Shown here: piece after piece, positions 11,258 to 22,110 of the stretch | Position numbering within the stretch: the first letter of the stretch is position 1 | Layout: every line of letters starts with the position of its first letter | Source: Stromatinia cepivora | Taxonomy: Eukaryota > Ascomycota > Leotiomycetes > Helotiales > Sclerotiniaceae | Reading direction: 5' to 3' | DNA: 64,000 nt | Assembly (NCBI GenBank): GCA_014898415.1 | Contig: RCTD01000012.1 | Location: 558,001-622,000, forward strand | Program-made: the position numbers and the translations under genes | Notes under the pieces: generated by a model | Told to the model about the DNA's origin: nothing | The model's database searches: none | The model's input: the letters and a program-made list of their open reading frames with translations, nothing else

Positions 11258-11433
11258 CAACAACTTCGCTTCACACTAAACCCTTTTAAGAAGAGGATCG
11301 ACGGGTGGGTTAGGGTTCGGAGTTTTCAAATTCCGACATAATTGACGAATAATGAAAAAGCACCGGAATTTGAAGATTCCGAACCCTAACCCACCCTCTT
11401 CTTAAAAGGGTTTAGTGTGAAGCGAAGTTGTTG
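11258..11433. mobile_element. Foldback (MITE-like) element, 176 bp
   Basis: Two long inverted arms, 11258-11335 and 11363-11433, pair over almost their full length. The outer ~39 bp are identical as inverted copies (left CAACAACTTCGCTTCACACT, right its reverse complement), with an 8-nt insertion in the left arm after AAGAAGAGG. Both arms contain a telomere-like GGGTTAGGGTTCGG or its complement. The loop is ~27 bp. No clear target-site duplication is visible (ACT on the left, ATA on the right). It encodes no protein; it could be a non-autonomous DNA element or a source of hairpin RNA. Confidence 0.75.
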
Positions 11434-13506
11434 ATATGCACCGCGAGAACTATTGGCGCGCTTCCATAAATCTTTTGGAGATACTTCTCGCCAGTCTTAA
11501 TGCCCCAGATGAAAGATGGATCAGTCAGCATGGTTTCTTTGTGTTGCGAGCAATCGAAGATTTTTCTAACAATCAAAATGTACACACTTATGAACATCTT
11601 TACATGATGATACTTCCTTTTCTTCGTGAGGAATCTTTTCTAGAATCAAAGATCTTTCTGGACTCTTTGTAGAACCCCCATAACTCTGAGATATTTATAG
11701 ATCCTTTCTACGGTCCTTCTCGAATCCTTCTAGACCCGATATCCGTTCGTTCTTTGTCTTAAACACCACGAGGAAGAGAAAGATGCATCAGCTTATTGGC
11801 TGATAAATTGACGCTTCGTAGCACGACATTTGTTGACTTCAAGATTGTTGATAAATGAGAAGGGAGGAGACTACTCCAGACCCAACTTCAAATGTTTTTG
11901 TTTGCTTCGTGGTGATGAACTTGGCATCTCTCTAGTATACTCAAAATTTGGGGTTCTTTTCGCTAAACCAAATCTGAGTATGTTCTTTGATATTTTGATT
12001 ATTTAGACCAAAATGCTGGTTTCAGTATGAAACTGACAGTATTTCCGAATAATAAATGAGTTAGCAATTGTGATTCCAACGCAATATTGGCCAGCTAGTC
12101 GTCCATTTTGTCAAAGACTCAATTGCCAAACTAGTGCAGGTGAGGTGGCGCAGTAGTTCTGTATCTTTGTTTTCATGGAGATTAACTTAGGCGCTTTTCG
12201 TCTGGTGTTGTGGTGATCATTCTTCTTTTTCGGGTCAATTGATAGTCATTGTAAAGGACGGGGACCACAAAGTTCTTTGTGGGCCCAAAAACCCTCGTCC
12301 ATGCACTCACCTCCAAAGCAAGTCAATAAACGGGTGAAAATGTAAGAATAACGAAAGGCTGGTTTGCTTAAGGATAGTGAGATGCGAATGAGGGGTAATA
12401 CGAATGGTCTGAGGTAGCGGGCAGGAAACGATGTTGATGATTGAGGTCAAGAACAGAGGCAGTGATCTGATAAAATCACGGAAAGTATTCGTGTCGCTGT
12501 ATTTCAATCAAACCGTTGATTGCTATTCGGATTTGACCTTGGCGGTCGCCTAGCCTGATGACGTTGTCGATCTCTCTAACACACGTGATATCCACGTGAT
12601 ATCTCTATATTTCGAGGACTTACATGCGTTCATTAGTCTCTCATGATATCTGAATTTATAGTAATCCTCATCTCAATAAGTTCTCTATAAGACTCCCCTG
12701 GTTTACTGTACGCTCGGGCCCTCCCCATCTTTTACAGTTTGTCAAGTTCCCCGCGTTGCCAAAAACAGCTCGATTTTCCATCATTGACGTGAAGACGTAC
12801 AACATTTATACCTTGCCTGTCCATTAGCCGTCCATGTTGCTTGCCAGTATCTACAAACTAGTGTGCGGTACTTTCTCATCCATCTATTATCTTGAAGATA
12901 GGGTTGACAGGTGCGCAATGACTTCGACGAAAAGGCCTGAGAAGACAGGAGATGAGTTTGTCCAGATCCAAACTTGAACTCTCTTTATTCGGATTGTTTT
13001 CAATGTTACCTCCAATTATTGAACCTTTCCCGATTTGTACTGTGCAATAAATTCAAGGCATTTCAATGTGTTCCACGGGGCACGAACATCTCTTCAGAGA
13101 TTAGCTACCTTGAAAACGTGTGTAAGCGAATCCATTTTGGAAGATAAACCTTATCACATTATGATAACCACGACGAGCCAATGAAAGATCAACATATGAT
13201 CGTTCCTTAACTTAACATCGTCCAAGCAATGCAGGGAGGTGTTTCTGTATTGGTTCTTATCTATCTTAAAGGCTGGTGGTACCGATCACTTGGTACAGCC
13301 ATCTTTGTGTCACTTAAGCGCTGCAGATATGTAGCAGCCGATCTCAATTCCGCGGTCCTTGAGAGAGAATTCATATATCCCTCAAGAACCTGTCCATGCC
13401 CATATGGACTTGTGTCGCTCTTTCGTATAGTATCCTAGCTCACCATTATAAAACTCCTTATCGAAAAAAAATCTAGTGCTGAAGGTCCCAGGTACCTTCC
13501 GTGAGA
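11434..13506. other. Intergenic region upstream of the permease pseudogene
   Basis: No gene supported. A 79-codon frame at 11436-11672 begins just outside the foldback element and has no recognisable content. CACGTGATATC occurs twice within 20 bp near 12583-12605. Otherwise nothing seen. Confidence 0.5.
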
Positions 13507-15201
13507 ATGGCCACAAAACCAACCGACGACGAAAAAGCAATATCGTCAACAATTTCTCCACCGGCTTCTAATGAATTTAATAATCTTGAAGCTCTTGGAT
13601 ATACGGCTGAGCTACAACGGAATCGATCGTTGTTTACTCTCCTCTTCCAATCGCTCGCAATCGCAGCAGTACCTTATGGAGAAGGTGGACCATTGATTAG
13701 TGCTATATATGGAGGAGGTCAGCTTTCCATCTTCATTGGATGGATTGTGGTGCTTGTTTTAGATGAGTGTGTGGCTCTATCATTGAGTGAACTTGCCTCG
13801 AGGTATCCAACTTCGGCTGGACCATATTATTGGTCTTTTCAGGTGAGGATATTCTCCACTTCTTGATTTTTGTCATTAGACGCCGATGAAGTGATTTTCA
13901 TCAAGAACTTATCGAGAGAAGATGAAACTTTTGGCCGTTTCTAATCCGAGAATGGTAGGTTGCAAAAAGACACAAGACCATCCTCTCCTTCATCACTGGT
14001 TGGGTATGGCTTATTGGAAACTGGACCATCACACTATCCGTCAACTTTGGATTTGCATCTTTGATATCCGCAACCATCGCCATGTATCATCCAAACTTCG
14101 TCGCATCTAGCTGGCAACTTACTCTCATACTCTATGCCATTTGTGTCCTAACACTTTTTATATGCACATTCGGCAACCGATTCCTACCAATGGTTGATAC
14201 AGTCTGCGCTGCCTGGACGACCGTCAGTGTCCTAATTATTCTCATCGCCCTCTCAGTCTCGGCAAAGGAAGGACGGCACAGTGCTAGTTATTCCCTTGGC
14301 AATTACGATACCTCTTTTTCTGGGTGGGGAGGGTTCACTTTCTTCATCGGTCTCTTACCCGCTGCATATACTTTCTCCGCGATCGGCATGATCTCATCTA
14401 TGGCGGAAGAAGTCGCCCATCCCACGATCAAAGTCCCAAAAGCAATAGCCCTATGCGTTCCGGTTGGCGGAACAGCTGATCTATTCCTCATCATACCAAT
14501 ATGCGTAACGATGCCCCCTCTCGCCGAAGTCATTGGTGCCCCCAGCGCTCAGGCCCTCCCATATATCTTCCACAGATTCATGTGATCACTAGGAGGTGGA
14601 TTAGGTCTTACATTTCTCGTACTCGGCATTACCATGTTCTGTTCCATTAGCATAACAGTGGCCGCATCCCGCTGCACTTGGGCGTTCGCCCGTGATCAAG
14701 CAATACCTGGCTCCAAAATATTTTCCATTGTCAACAAATCCCTAGACGTACCAGTCAATGCCCTTATACTCGGGACTATTGTTCAGATGCTTCTTGGGCT
14801 TATCAATCTAGGTAGTGCTTTCACCGCTTTCGTATCAGTAGGCGTTATGGCACTTGCTATCTCCTACGCTATACCAATCAACCTTTCCCTACTATAGAAT
14901 AGAAGACAAGAAGTATCTCACGCGCGCTGGAATTGTGGGCATATCTTGGGAACGACCGTGAATGTGGTGGCCTTAGTATGGATCGCTTTTGAGGTGGTGT
15001 TGTTCAGTATGCCTACGGCATTACCTGTTACAGAGGTGACGATGAATTATGCGAGTTCAGTGCTGGTCGGGTTTATGGCGATTGCGGCGATTTGGTATGG
15101 CGTTTATGCAAGGAAATGTAAGTTTTATCTCCGAAATGAGGTTTAGAATATACTAACAGAGTATAGTGTACAAAGGGCCACCAGCTTCGGACGGTCTATG
15201 A
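13507..15201 (+). pseudogene. APC-superfamily (choline/GABA-type) permease with two in-frame stop codons
   Basis: Relative of fungal Hnm1/GABA permeases that import amines or amino acids across the plasma membrane. Exons 13507-13842, 13959-15117 and 15167-15201 join in phase into 510 codons, a normal length, with proper GTGAGG/TAG and GTAAGT/TAG introns. Family landmarks: YGEGGPLISAIYGGGQ, SELASRYPTSAGPYYWSFQ, FITGWVWLIGNWTITLSVNF, MISSMAEEVAHPTIKVPKAI, SRCTWAFARDQAIPGS and, at the end, YKGPPASDGL. Two codons in the same frame are stops: TGA at 14583-14585, where a Gly is expected before SLGGGLGLTF, and TAG at 14895-14897, after AIPINLSLL. There is no frameshift. Either a recently dead gene or sequencing/strain polymorphism; a functional protein would need both stops read through. 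Confidence 0.85.
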
Positions 15202-15680
15202 CGCTCTACTATAATCCTTCATCACTAGCTGTTCGTCTCTGTTCCATGTTCCGCATCTTCCTAGGAGTCTTTCCAGATGTATATAGCTACCCGCATTGCA
15301 CATAATAACCAAATCATGAAAAGATTGGATTGGCACATACTCAATTGCATTTCTGAATGTTTTAAGCGAAAGCAAGTGCATCTTCTAGCATTGACTTTAC
15401 CTTTGATCTCCATTCCTCAAATATCTATAACAAAAGAAAAGCTTGTTCGCTTATTGATTCTGTATTCACTGCCGCTCGACAATAGAAATCAAACTCTCTA
15501 TTGTCTTGAGGAACCCAGCCGAATGTACAGGCAACTTATAAATTTTTCTTTCGTTCTTCCACTCCTCTTATTACCTCTCCTAGTACTCCAGTATTCCTCA
15601 GATTTGGGTTCGATTCCCAATACTTTGGTCTTGGGGAAAAAAAGCAACGTTGCAATCGATACCTCAAGTCTCTAAGAACA
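15202..15680. other. Intergenic region
   Basis: No gene seen. A T-loop-like GGGTTCGATTCCC at about 15606-15618 is not part of a tRNA (no matching stems). Confidence 0.5.
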
Positions 15681-16203
15681 ATGTCGAGCCGAGATACCGT
15701 CTCTCCTGGCGCCGCTGGGGGCGATCCAGCTAGGTTAGTGCTCATTTGTTTGGGTTCGGGTGGAGGATTAGGGCTTAACAATTTCTGACAGCAATTCAAA
15801 TAATCACAACGCCACTATTGGAGCAACGTCGGCAGCAGCACTTGCCAGTACTCCCTCTCCAGCAACCTCTCCAGCACCCTCCTCAACAACCCCTCCAACT
15901 CCCGCACCCCAGCCAGTACCACCAAAGCGAAAGCGAAAGAAAAGGCAAGAGAAGTTACCGCCACGGCGGAGCAAACGAGCCAGAGTGCTAAGCGAACAAG
16001 GGCAAGAAAGTAAAGAATATTTCGCGAGGGAGCAACGAAAGAAACAGGAGAGGAAGAACTTGGCAAACCGAAGAAAATGGAACACTAAGGCGAATAAAGG
16101 TAATCGCTTGATGTTTAAGGGTCGGAGACCACCAGGAACGAGGAAAAGAGGGGTACCTGAGATGAATATTTTGCATTCGTCTTTTATGGAAAGAAAGAGA
16201 TAG
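15681..16203 (+). CDS. Small basic, probably nuclear, hypothetical protein
   Basis: Exon 1 is 15681-15733 and exon 2 is 15792-16203, joined across a 58-nt intron (GTTAGT...ACAG) in phase 2, to give 154 residues. The N-terminal third is Ala/Ser/Thr/Pro-rich. A strongly basic centre follows: PPKRKRKKRQEKLPPRRSKR, which looks like a bipartite nuclear localisation signal. The last ~70 residues are Lys/Arg/Glu-rich and helical (FAREQRKKQERKNLANRRKW). I do not recognise a catalytic or DNA-binding family. The open exon 2 without early ATG and the clean splice signals favour a real gene. Confidence 0.6.
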
Positions 16204-18308
16204 GATCTAGAGGAGATTGAGGGGAGGTATTGCTTTCGTGGGAGTATTCTGGAGTTATCGCTCGAAAGAGTCGGCGGATAGTTGGTTATTATACTATTTC
16301 CTTCTAAACTTTCCGTGACTTTGAGCGTGTTTGCCGATGTGAATGAATGGTGAAGTATGGATCTATCTGGAAGTACCAGATGGTGAATCGCATCTTTGAA
16401 GCGGCCATAAATATTGAGATTCGAACGAGCAACTGTAGCTCTTTCTTTTGACACTATCGCTGTTTTTTATCTCCTCACCAGATTCCTACCTTGACATTTA
16501 GCTAAAATAGTGTGCAAATTTAGAGAGCTATCGAATTTTAGAAATAGTAATGTGAGGTAATTTTTCGTAGAGGTATCCCATCCACCTTACTAGACTCTTC
16601 ATCCCAAAACCTTCACATCACCTTCCAAGCTCAAAAATACCACACTTGGTGTGAGGGATAAGTTATTGTTTTGCAGCACAATAATTTGGCCATTGTATAG
16701 ACTCGCATTTCTTCGGAAACGCGACGCGATCTTCATGCTAGTGGATTGATTCAAGCTGTCTTCGTGGATTTTTCATTGCGGTCCGCCAGAAAGGACTAGG
16801 AGTTTTGAAGGCGATGGTTCGATAGAGATGACTCACAGATGGTGGTTTTGCTACGTCTTTCCGCGGAGCTTGTTAGTCGCTTCTCTGTTTTTGACGTTGG
16901 TGTCGCGTTTGGATCGAACAATGCCAGGTCGTGATGTCGTTTGTGGTAGTACCATGAAGTCTCACTTTCCTCAGCGCACCCCGGGACCTTGCCGGATACT
17001 CTACATTATAATCAAACCCATAGAGGACCGTCACATTTTGAAGTACGGCGCGCAATAAGTAAGGATGAAATGGCGTGAAAGTCTTTGCGTATGCTAGAAA
17101 AAGCTTAGCTGCCAAGTATTTGCTCCACTTCTACCCGTTGCGATGCAGACGACATCTTTCTGTTCGCACACAGTATCTTACCTCCTTTGTATTGTAATCC
17201 AGCACTTTCCCAGACCTATGCGGTCGTATGCGAAGTAAAGTCGTGGAATTCGCTTTGATTTTGAAGCCTGGATCAAGAACGTGAATTCCTATCCGGCGAA
17301 GGAAAGGATCTGCTACTCGGTGGCGAAATGTCCCTTTATTACCCGATCTCTTGATGGTTCCGCGCGATACTAGTTGCTTCTTGCTTTCTCTCAGTATCTA
17401 AGCCTGTTGTTTTTGGTATTGGAACCGTGTGAAGACGAAGGAGGACATGGTTGCTAGGCATGGATCGTACTGCTGGAACACTGCTGGCGTAGATGAATTA
17501 ACATTTGTCAGTGTTTGGAGAAGCTACAGACACCTCCTGATCTAGGCTATGCGTCTTGTTCTAAAATTGCAGAGTTGCGCCTTGAAATCGAGGTTGCACA
17601 ATAGGACTCGAACGAAACAAGCCCTAGAACCTACATGACCTATTTGTCGAAGATCTGATCAGACGCCATGTACATCCTTCAAAGCTGTCGCTTCAATCAT
17701 GATGGCGAGTGTCTTCTATTGTTGATCTGAAGTTATTGCTTTCAAGGAGATCAGTATGTGTAGGGACTGCTCGATAATACAGCCCTTTCGTCTAGAGATT
17801 AGCACAAATGAAATAATTCTTGTACTCAATTATCTTCTCAATGATCTCATGGTTTGAATTCTTTGGCTCGTATGATGAATTTTGTTTAATAAAACTACAG
17901 ATTGATTACAGCTACAGTTTGATAGAGTAGAGCTCATGCCTTCCTGGCGAATACACCATCGCTCCTTCCTTTCTGTAACTCCTGTTTTCATTATGATAGA
18001 GTTCATGCTTTCGCGTCTTTCAAGACTGCCGGTCATTTCGATCTGTTCGGCCATGATAGAGTTTATACATTCGATACCATCATTGGTCCTGTATTCCCCC
18101 TCGGCTACGATAAAACTTCAAAAGGACGCCGTCCGAGTCTAAGGTGACGTGCTCTCGGTCTAAGAAAAACACGCCAAAAATTGCGAAAACGCGCCAAGGA
18201 ATTGATATATATATCCGCGTCCTTTTCCGCTTCTCGATTTTCTTTTTCTCTTTCTTCTCCCTGCCGCTTTCACATACTCTCTACACTCTACAAGCTTACA
18301 CATTTTCA
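16204..18308. other. Intergenic region, 2.1 kb
   Basis: No supported gene. Near its end a short motif, ATGATAGAGTTYATRCNTTCG, recurs with spacing of about 60-75 bp around 17917-18070 (three poor copies). A TATA-like run at 18205-18216 belongs to the next gene. Confidence 0.5.
18205..18216 (+). promoter_or_regulatory. TATA-like box of the tail-anchored protein gene
   Basis: ATATATATATCC lies about 95 bp upstream of the ATG at 18309, with a pyrimidine-rich transcription-start-like stretch between them. Motif match and position only. Confidence 0.45.
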
Positions 18309-19919
18309 ATGTCTCGCTTTCACCCTTCTTCTTCCACTAGCAGTGCTCCTGGGGCTGCTAGTTCCAACCCTACCATCAACATGTCGGCCCTCCGCGGTCG
18401 TGGATATCAAGTTCCACAAAACTCTTCCACTCTACCAACCTCTCAATTCCGTCCTCTCCACGTCCCATACGTGTGTGACAATCAACCGGAACCCTCCTTG
18501 GAGCCTTCAAACCTCCAACCACCATCTAACAGGCCTGGAAACCTATCTTCTTCCACCGCTTTCGGTCCTACGAGTCCCAAAAACACAAAAAAAATTCAAA
18601 ACAAAAAACAATCACCAAAAAATTCTTTTCCTTTGTCTTCATCTGCATCTATTGCTTCTTCATCATATTATTCTGATTCCTGTTCTTACGAGTCAATCGA
18701 TTGGTCGGCTCTCGAGATCAAACCCCATCCCAATGCGCCCAAGCCCTATCGTTCCCCCACCATGTACAGTGACTCAACCATGGAAGAATATACATCCTCT
18801 AGTCGAGGCTCTGGGTCCAGCGACCTTTTTCCAATTATTTCCCCTTGTATCAGAGTAGATCTTCTACCTGGTGCTCAGCCCCATGCGACAACTTCCATTC
18901 CTTTTCTTTCCAACCTTCCCTTCGATCCTTTCCCGGATCATCCCACTGTTTTTCCTTCTGTTTCTTCTTCTTCGGCCCCTCTTCCCCAGCCTCAGTTCAA
19001 ATTTGCCCCTACCATATCATCTGTGACCCCAAGCCCAACAAGCACCCCACAATCCTTTTCAGCCCACCATTCCCTTTCTTTGTCTCCAACCAGATCCATT
19101 TCCCCAGCTCCCCTTCCCCAGTCCAAATTTTCCTTCAACATGCGTGAGACCCCCAGCCCAGTGACCACCCAACAATCCTTCTCCCTCCACCATTCCCTTT
19201 CTTTGTCTTCATCATCCTCCCCCTCCCTTCCCTCCCCTTCCATCCCAACATTCCATTCCCACTCCCGTGGCTCTTCAGTATTAGCTGAAGATGGTTCACA
19301 TCCCCCTTCCCCCCAGCAGCCTGTAGTATACGAGCAAATTCGCTTGTTCAGGCATGCTAAAAAGAATTCTCTTACCCAGTGGTGGTCCCGGCTGATCCTC
19401 GAAGAAGAACTTCTCATTTCCAGAGCAAACATAGTAACTCCAGTGCGACCTTTCAAGGAAAGTTCGAAGTTGATAGCAACATCTGAATCTGACAGTGAAA
19501 TTGTAGCTCAATCTCCTTTGTCAGACCCCTTCATCTGCTCCCCTATTCCCTTTGTGTATTCCCCAAGCCCATACCCCCAGCCCATTTCCCAAAAGCCACG
19601 GTCAAAACGTAGTGATAGGTTCCATGATGAACGCCCTTGCCCTGTGATTCCCAATGTGATTCCCTACACAATTCCCAACTCCATGCCCACAGTGACATAT
19701 GCCTCATCCTCAACCGAGGATGACTCGGACACAACTAACTATCCCTCTTCCCTAGACAGCTACTCCGAGGCTACTCCGGAATCCGAGGCCATCCCATCAA
19801 CAACCATTGCTACCGAGCAATCCTGGATCCACCGAAACTTGAAGACCATCAAAACAGTAGCCACCTGGACCCTGATTGCAGCCGCAATCATACTTCCAAA
19901 GATCCTTTGGAAATGGTAG
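18309..19919 (+). CDS. Ser/Pro-rich, probably tail-anchored membrane protein (unknown family)
   Basis: Single exon, 536 residues from the first in-frame ATG at 18309; the frame is open upstream without an ATG. No family recognised. Most of the protein is low-complexity Ser/Pro/Thr. Two repeats of about 35-40 residues lie near residues 223-300, each with PLPQ, F-rich, TPSP.....QSFS.HHSLSLS; they are also visible at DNA level (18976-19086 and 19107-19206). A short ordered-looking island follows (QIRLFRHAKKNSLTQWWSRL). The extreme C-terminus is one hydrophobic helix, TVATWTLIAAAIILPKILWK, ending two residues before the stop, which is the pattern of a tail-anchored protein facing the cytosol. Possibly lineage-specific; function unknown. 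Confidence 0.65.
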   Translation: MSRFHPSSSTSSAPGAASSNPTINMSALRGRGYQVPQNSSTLPTSQFRPLHVPYVCDNQPEPSLEPSNLQPPSNRPGNLSSSTAFGPTSPKNTKKIQNKKQSPKNSFPLSSSASIASSSYYSDSCSYESIDWSALEIKPHPNAPKPYRSPTMYSDSTMEEYTSSSRGSGSSDLFPIISPCIRVDLLPGAQPHATTSIPFLSNLPFDPFPDHPTVFPSVSSSSAPLPQPQFKFAPTISSVTPSPTSTPQSFSAHHSLSLSPTRSISPAPLPQSKFSFNMRETPSPVTTQQSFSLHHSLSLSSSSSPSLPSPSIPTFHSHSRGSSVLAEDGSHPPSPQQPVVYEQIRLFRHAKKNSLTQWWSRLILEEELLISRANIVTPVRPFKESSKLIATSESDSEIVAQSPLSDPFICSPIPFVYSPSPYPQPISQKPRSKRSDRFHDERPCPVIPNVIPYTIPNSMPTVTYASSSTEDDSDTTNYPSSLDSYSEATPESEAIPSTTIATEQSWIHRNLKTIKTVATWTLIAAAIILPKILWKW

Positions 19920-20653
19920 ATATCTTTCCCCTTCCCCATGCAGTGCTCGTAAAACTAATCACCAACTAACCACTAACTCCCGGATACCTTGACTGAAATG
20001 ATATGAAAAGATACTTTCCCGACCTTTCCTGGACCCCGGACAAAAAAAAAACAAACGTATGTATCCCCTATTAACATCTAACTGTGCACAGGGCGGCCAG
20101 AAAGATCCACGTCCTCGTCGTTCTGGCTGGGCACCCTCAAGTGAGAAGCTAACGGATCAATCCTGTTCATTCTCTTTGATTATTTTGGTAAGTTTATGAT
20201 TCTTTCTCTGATTTTCCAATTTTTGCTAATTTCTTTTTTAAACATTCATTTTTCTCGCATAGCCTTTTTTGGAATTGTCATTATTGGATCTCAGGCGTAA
20301 GAAGATGTCTACGGCGCGTTATACGGAAATTTTTGTTCAGAACGATTTCTTCCGTTTAATGACTAATACATAGATCATAATAATGACTCTCATATGGCAT
20401 CAATAATACTACTCTAATTTCTTATTTTATGCATTCCGTGACAGTAGTGATCTACAAATCCACACTTCTCGAACCTTGAATCAATTCCTCATGCTATTGC
20501 AGGTGAAGTATATCTTCTAAATGTGTCACAGCTACAAAGCCAATGTAAATTAACATTATTACTTCAGCTTTGAATCAACGAAAATGTATTTTGTCATCCA
20601 CCATGGCTTCTAGGCTTAGATGTTGAGGTTAACATTTGATTGACTGAATGTAC
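19920..20653. other. Intergenic region with left direct repeat of the kinase cassette
   Basis: No gene seen. The 60-bp sequence at 20385-20444 recurs beyond the kinase gene at 21767-21831 (separate entries). Confidence 0.5.
20385..20444 (+). repeat. Direct repeat, left copy flanking kinase-like gene
   Basis: Shares CTCTTATTTTATGCA-type core and flanks (ACTCTCA...GC.TCAATAA...TCTAAT.TCTTATTTTATGCA.TYC.TGACAG) with 21767-21831 in the same orientation, with about 15-20 differences and small gaps. Confidence 0.6.
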
Positions 20654-21627
20654 TTAACAACTCTCTAAGAATTTCTGAATCCTGCCGACTGCTTGCTCGT
20701 CGCCTTTCAAAGATTCCATCAACTCCTCATCAACCCAGCCTTCTGTATAGCCACCTCCGAAATCCACTACCCAAGCATCGTCCGTCTTTCCATGAATTAG
20801 CACATTATGTGGCTTTCCATCCCCCCATATCACTCCTATCTCATGAAGCAAATTGACCGTTTCCTGAACCTGAGTTCCCCACTTCTTCCTCCTCTCGACC
20901 GAAGCCTCAATTCCCTCATCCTCCAGCTCACGCAAGTCGGCCGGCTCTCCTACAGAATCCCAATCATTGTACCATCATCTACCGAAACCACCAATCCAAA
21001 TAATTTTGGGACTCGAATTTTAGCATGATATTTAGATCTCGCGACCTTGCTGAGACAATCAAACTCTCTTTCGATGCTCTGCCAGAAATTATCATCCCCG
21101 CTTTTACAACACATTTCCACTCCTTTGGCCGAAACCTGGGTAATATAGCCCTGTCCTACAAGAGTCTCTAGTACACGGATATCTTTAGATGAGTACTGAG
21201 GTAGATTGATATCATTGACTATTTTCATACCAAATGCATCATACTGCACTTTATCCGTTTCGTATTGTACCAATGCCGCTTTATCATTATCCGTCACGAA
21301 ATAAAATGAAAAAGTCTCAGGATAAAGTAAAGAATGAAGATCTGAGAGTTCTGTATTATTCTGTGACAGAGGAGCCAACTGAGTCCATGTTGAGCCTCCA
21401 GCTTCGTAAACGATATCCTCGATTTCTTTCTGAACGGTCAGAACTTCATCTTGATCGTCGTCGTTAATTGTGTCAAATTTAGATAAGAGTTGCCCTTCGA
21501 TTGTACTGGGTGATGATGGTGGAAGTATCGATATATGAAACCTCTTATAATGAAAGAAGATAGTAATAAAGAGGCCGTCTCCACATCCACCATCCCATTG
21601 AACAGCTTGCCAGTCTGGAGGGGCCAT
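20654..21627 (-). pseudogene. Fungal protein-kinase-like (PKL) gene with a frameshift
   Basis: Member of the expanded fungal aminoglycoside-phosphotransferase/kinase-like family; substrates unknown. The first frame runs from 21627 to a TAG at 20950-20952 (225 codons) and ends DDGTMIGIL; the second frame continues to the stop at 20654. The C-lobe in the second frame is well preserved: RRKKWGTQVQETVNLLHEIG, then WGDGKPHNVLIH (catalytic loop, Asp and Asn) and WVVDFGGGYTEGWVD (metal-binding Asp). The break falls between GIL and DSVGEPADL. No intron of workable size fits (only 20-35 nt between usable GT and AG), so a small deletion in the region ~20950-20970 is the simplest reading. The gene sits between 60-bp direct repeats. 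Confidence 0.75.
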
Positions 21628-22110
21628 ACTGAGAAATCTCAGAAAAAGAGGGTAACAAATTTGTGAGTTATGTTTGTAGAAATGATCAGGAACACTGGGG
21701 TGGGTGTTGTGACTTTAAGGTATTTTGACACAGTAATAATCATGTGATTTCATCCTGAAAGTGCCGATAACTCTCAGGAATAGCCTCAATAACAACAATT
21801 CTAATCTCTTATTTTATGCACTTCATGACAGATCCAAACTCCTCCATCTTCAATACCAGTTCGACCTTTGTTTATCACATCGCCCAGGTATGATGAACGT
21901 CCCATATTCATCATTCTTCACATCACGCTAGTGGAAGCTGGTGATCTCTCGTGTTACTCGACTACGATGGGTGAGGCGGGGTCATCGATCGCATAGATAC
22001 CTCCGCACTCTCGATTCTGGAATGGTTGAATTGCCAAAAGTCCGATACCATTTCATCTCCAGCACATAACTCCCATCGATGACACGCATCAACATATCCT
22101 CTGCCCAAAA
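21628..22110. other. Intergenic region with right direct repeat
   Basis: Contains the second copy of the kinase-flanking repeat (21767-21831). Nothing else recognised. Confidence 0.5.
21767..21831 (+). repeat. Direct repeat, right copy flanking kinase-like gene
   Basis: Counterpart of 20385-20444 in the same orientation, about 1.4 kb apart. Suggests a past duplication or insertion of the kinase segment. Confidence 0.6.

Noticed and set aside
11307..11320. Interstitial telomere repeat
   Set aside because: Only about two TTAGGG-like units, mirrored in both arms of the foldback element; better explained as part of that element.
11436..11672. 79-codon frame next to the foldback element
   Set aside because: No recognisable protein pattern, no splice partners.
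15600..15625. B-box/T-loop-like GGGTTCGATTCCC suggesting a tRNA gene
   Set aside because: No A box, anticodon stem or matching acceptor stem in the ~60 bases on either side.
18992..19456. 154-codon antisense frame
   Set aside because: Low-complexity shadow of the Ser/Pro-rich gene.
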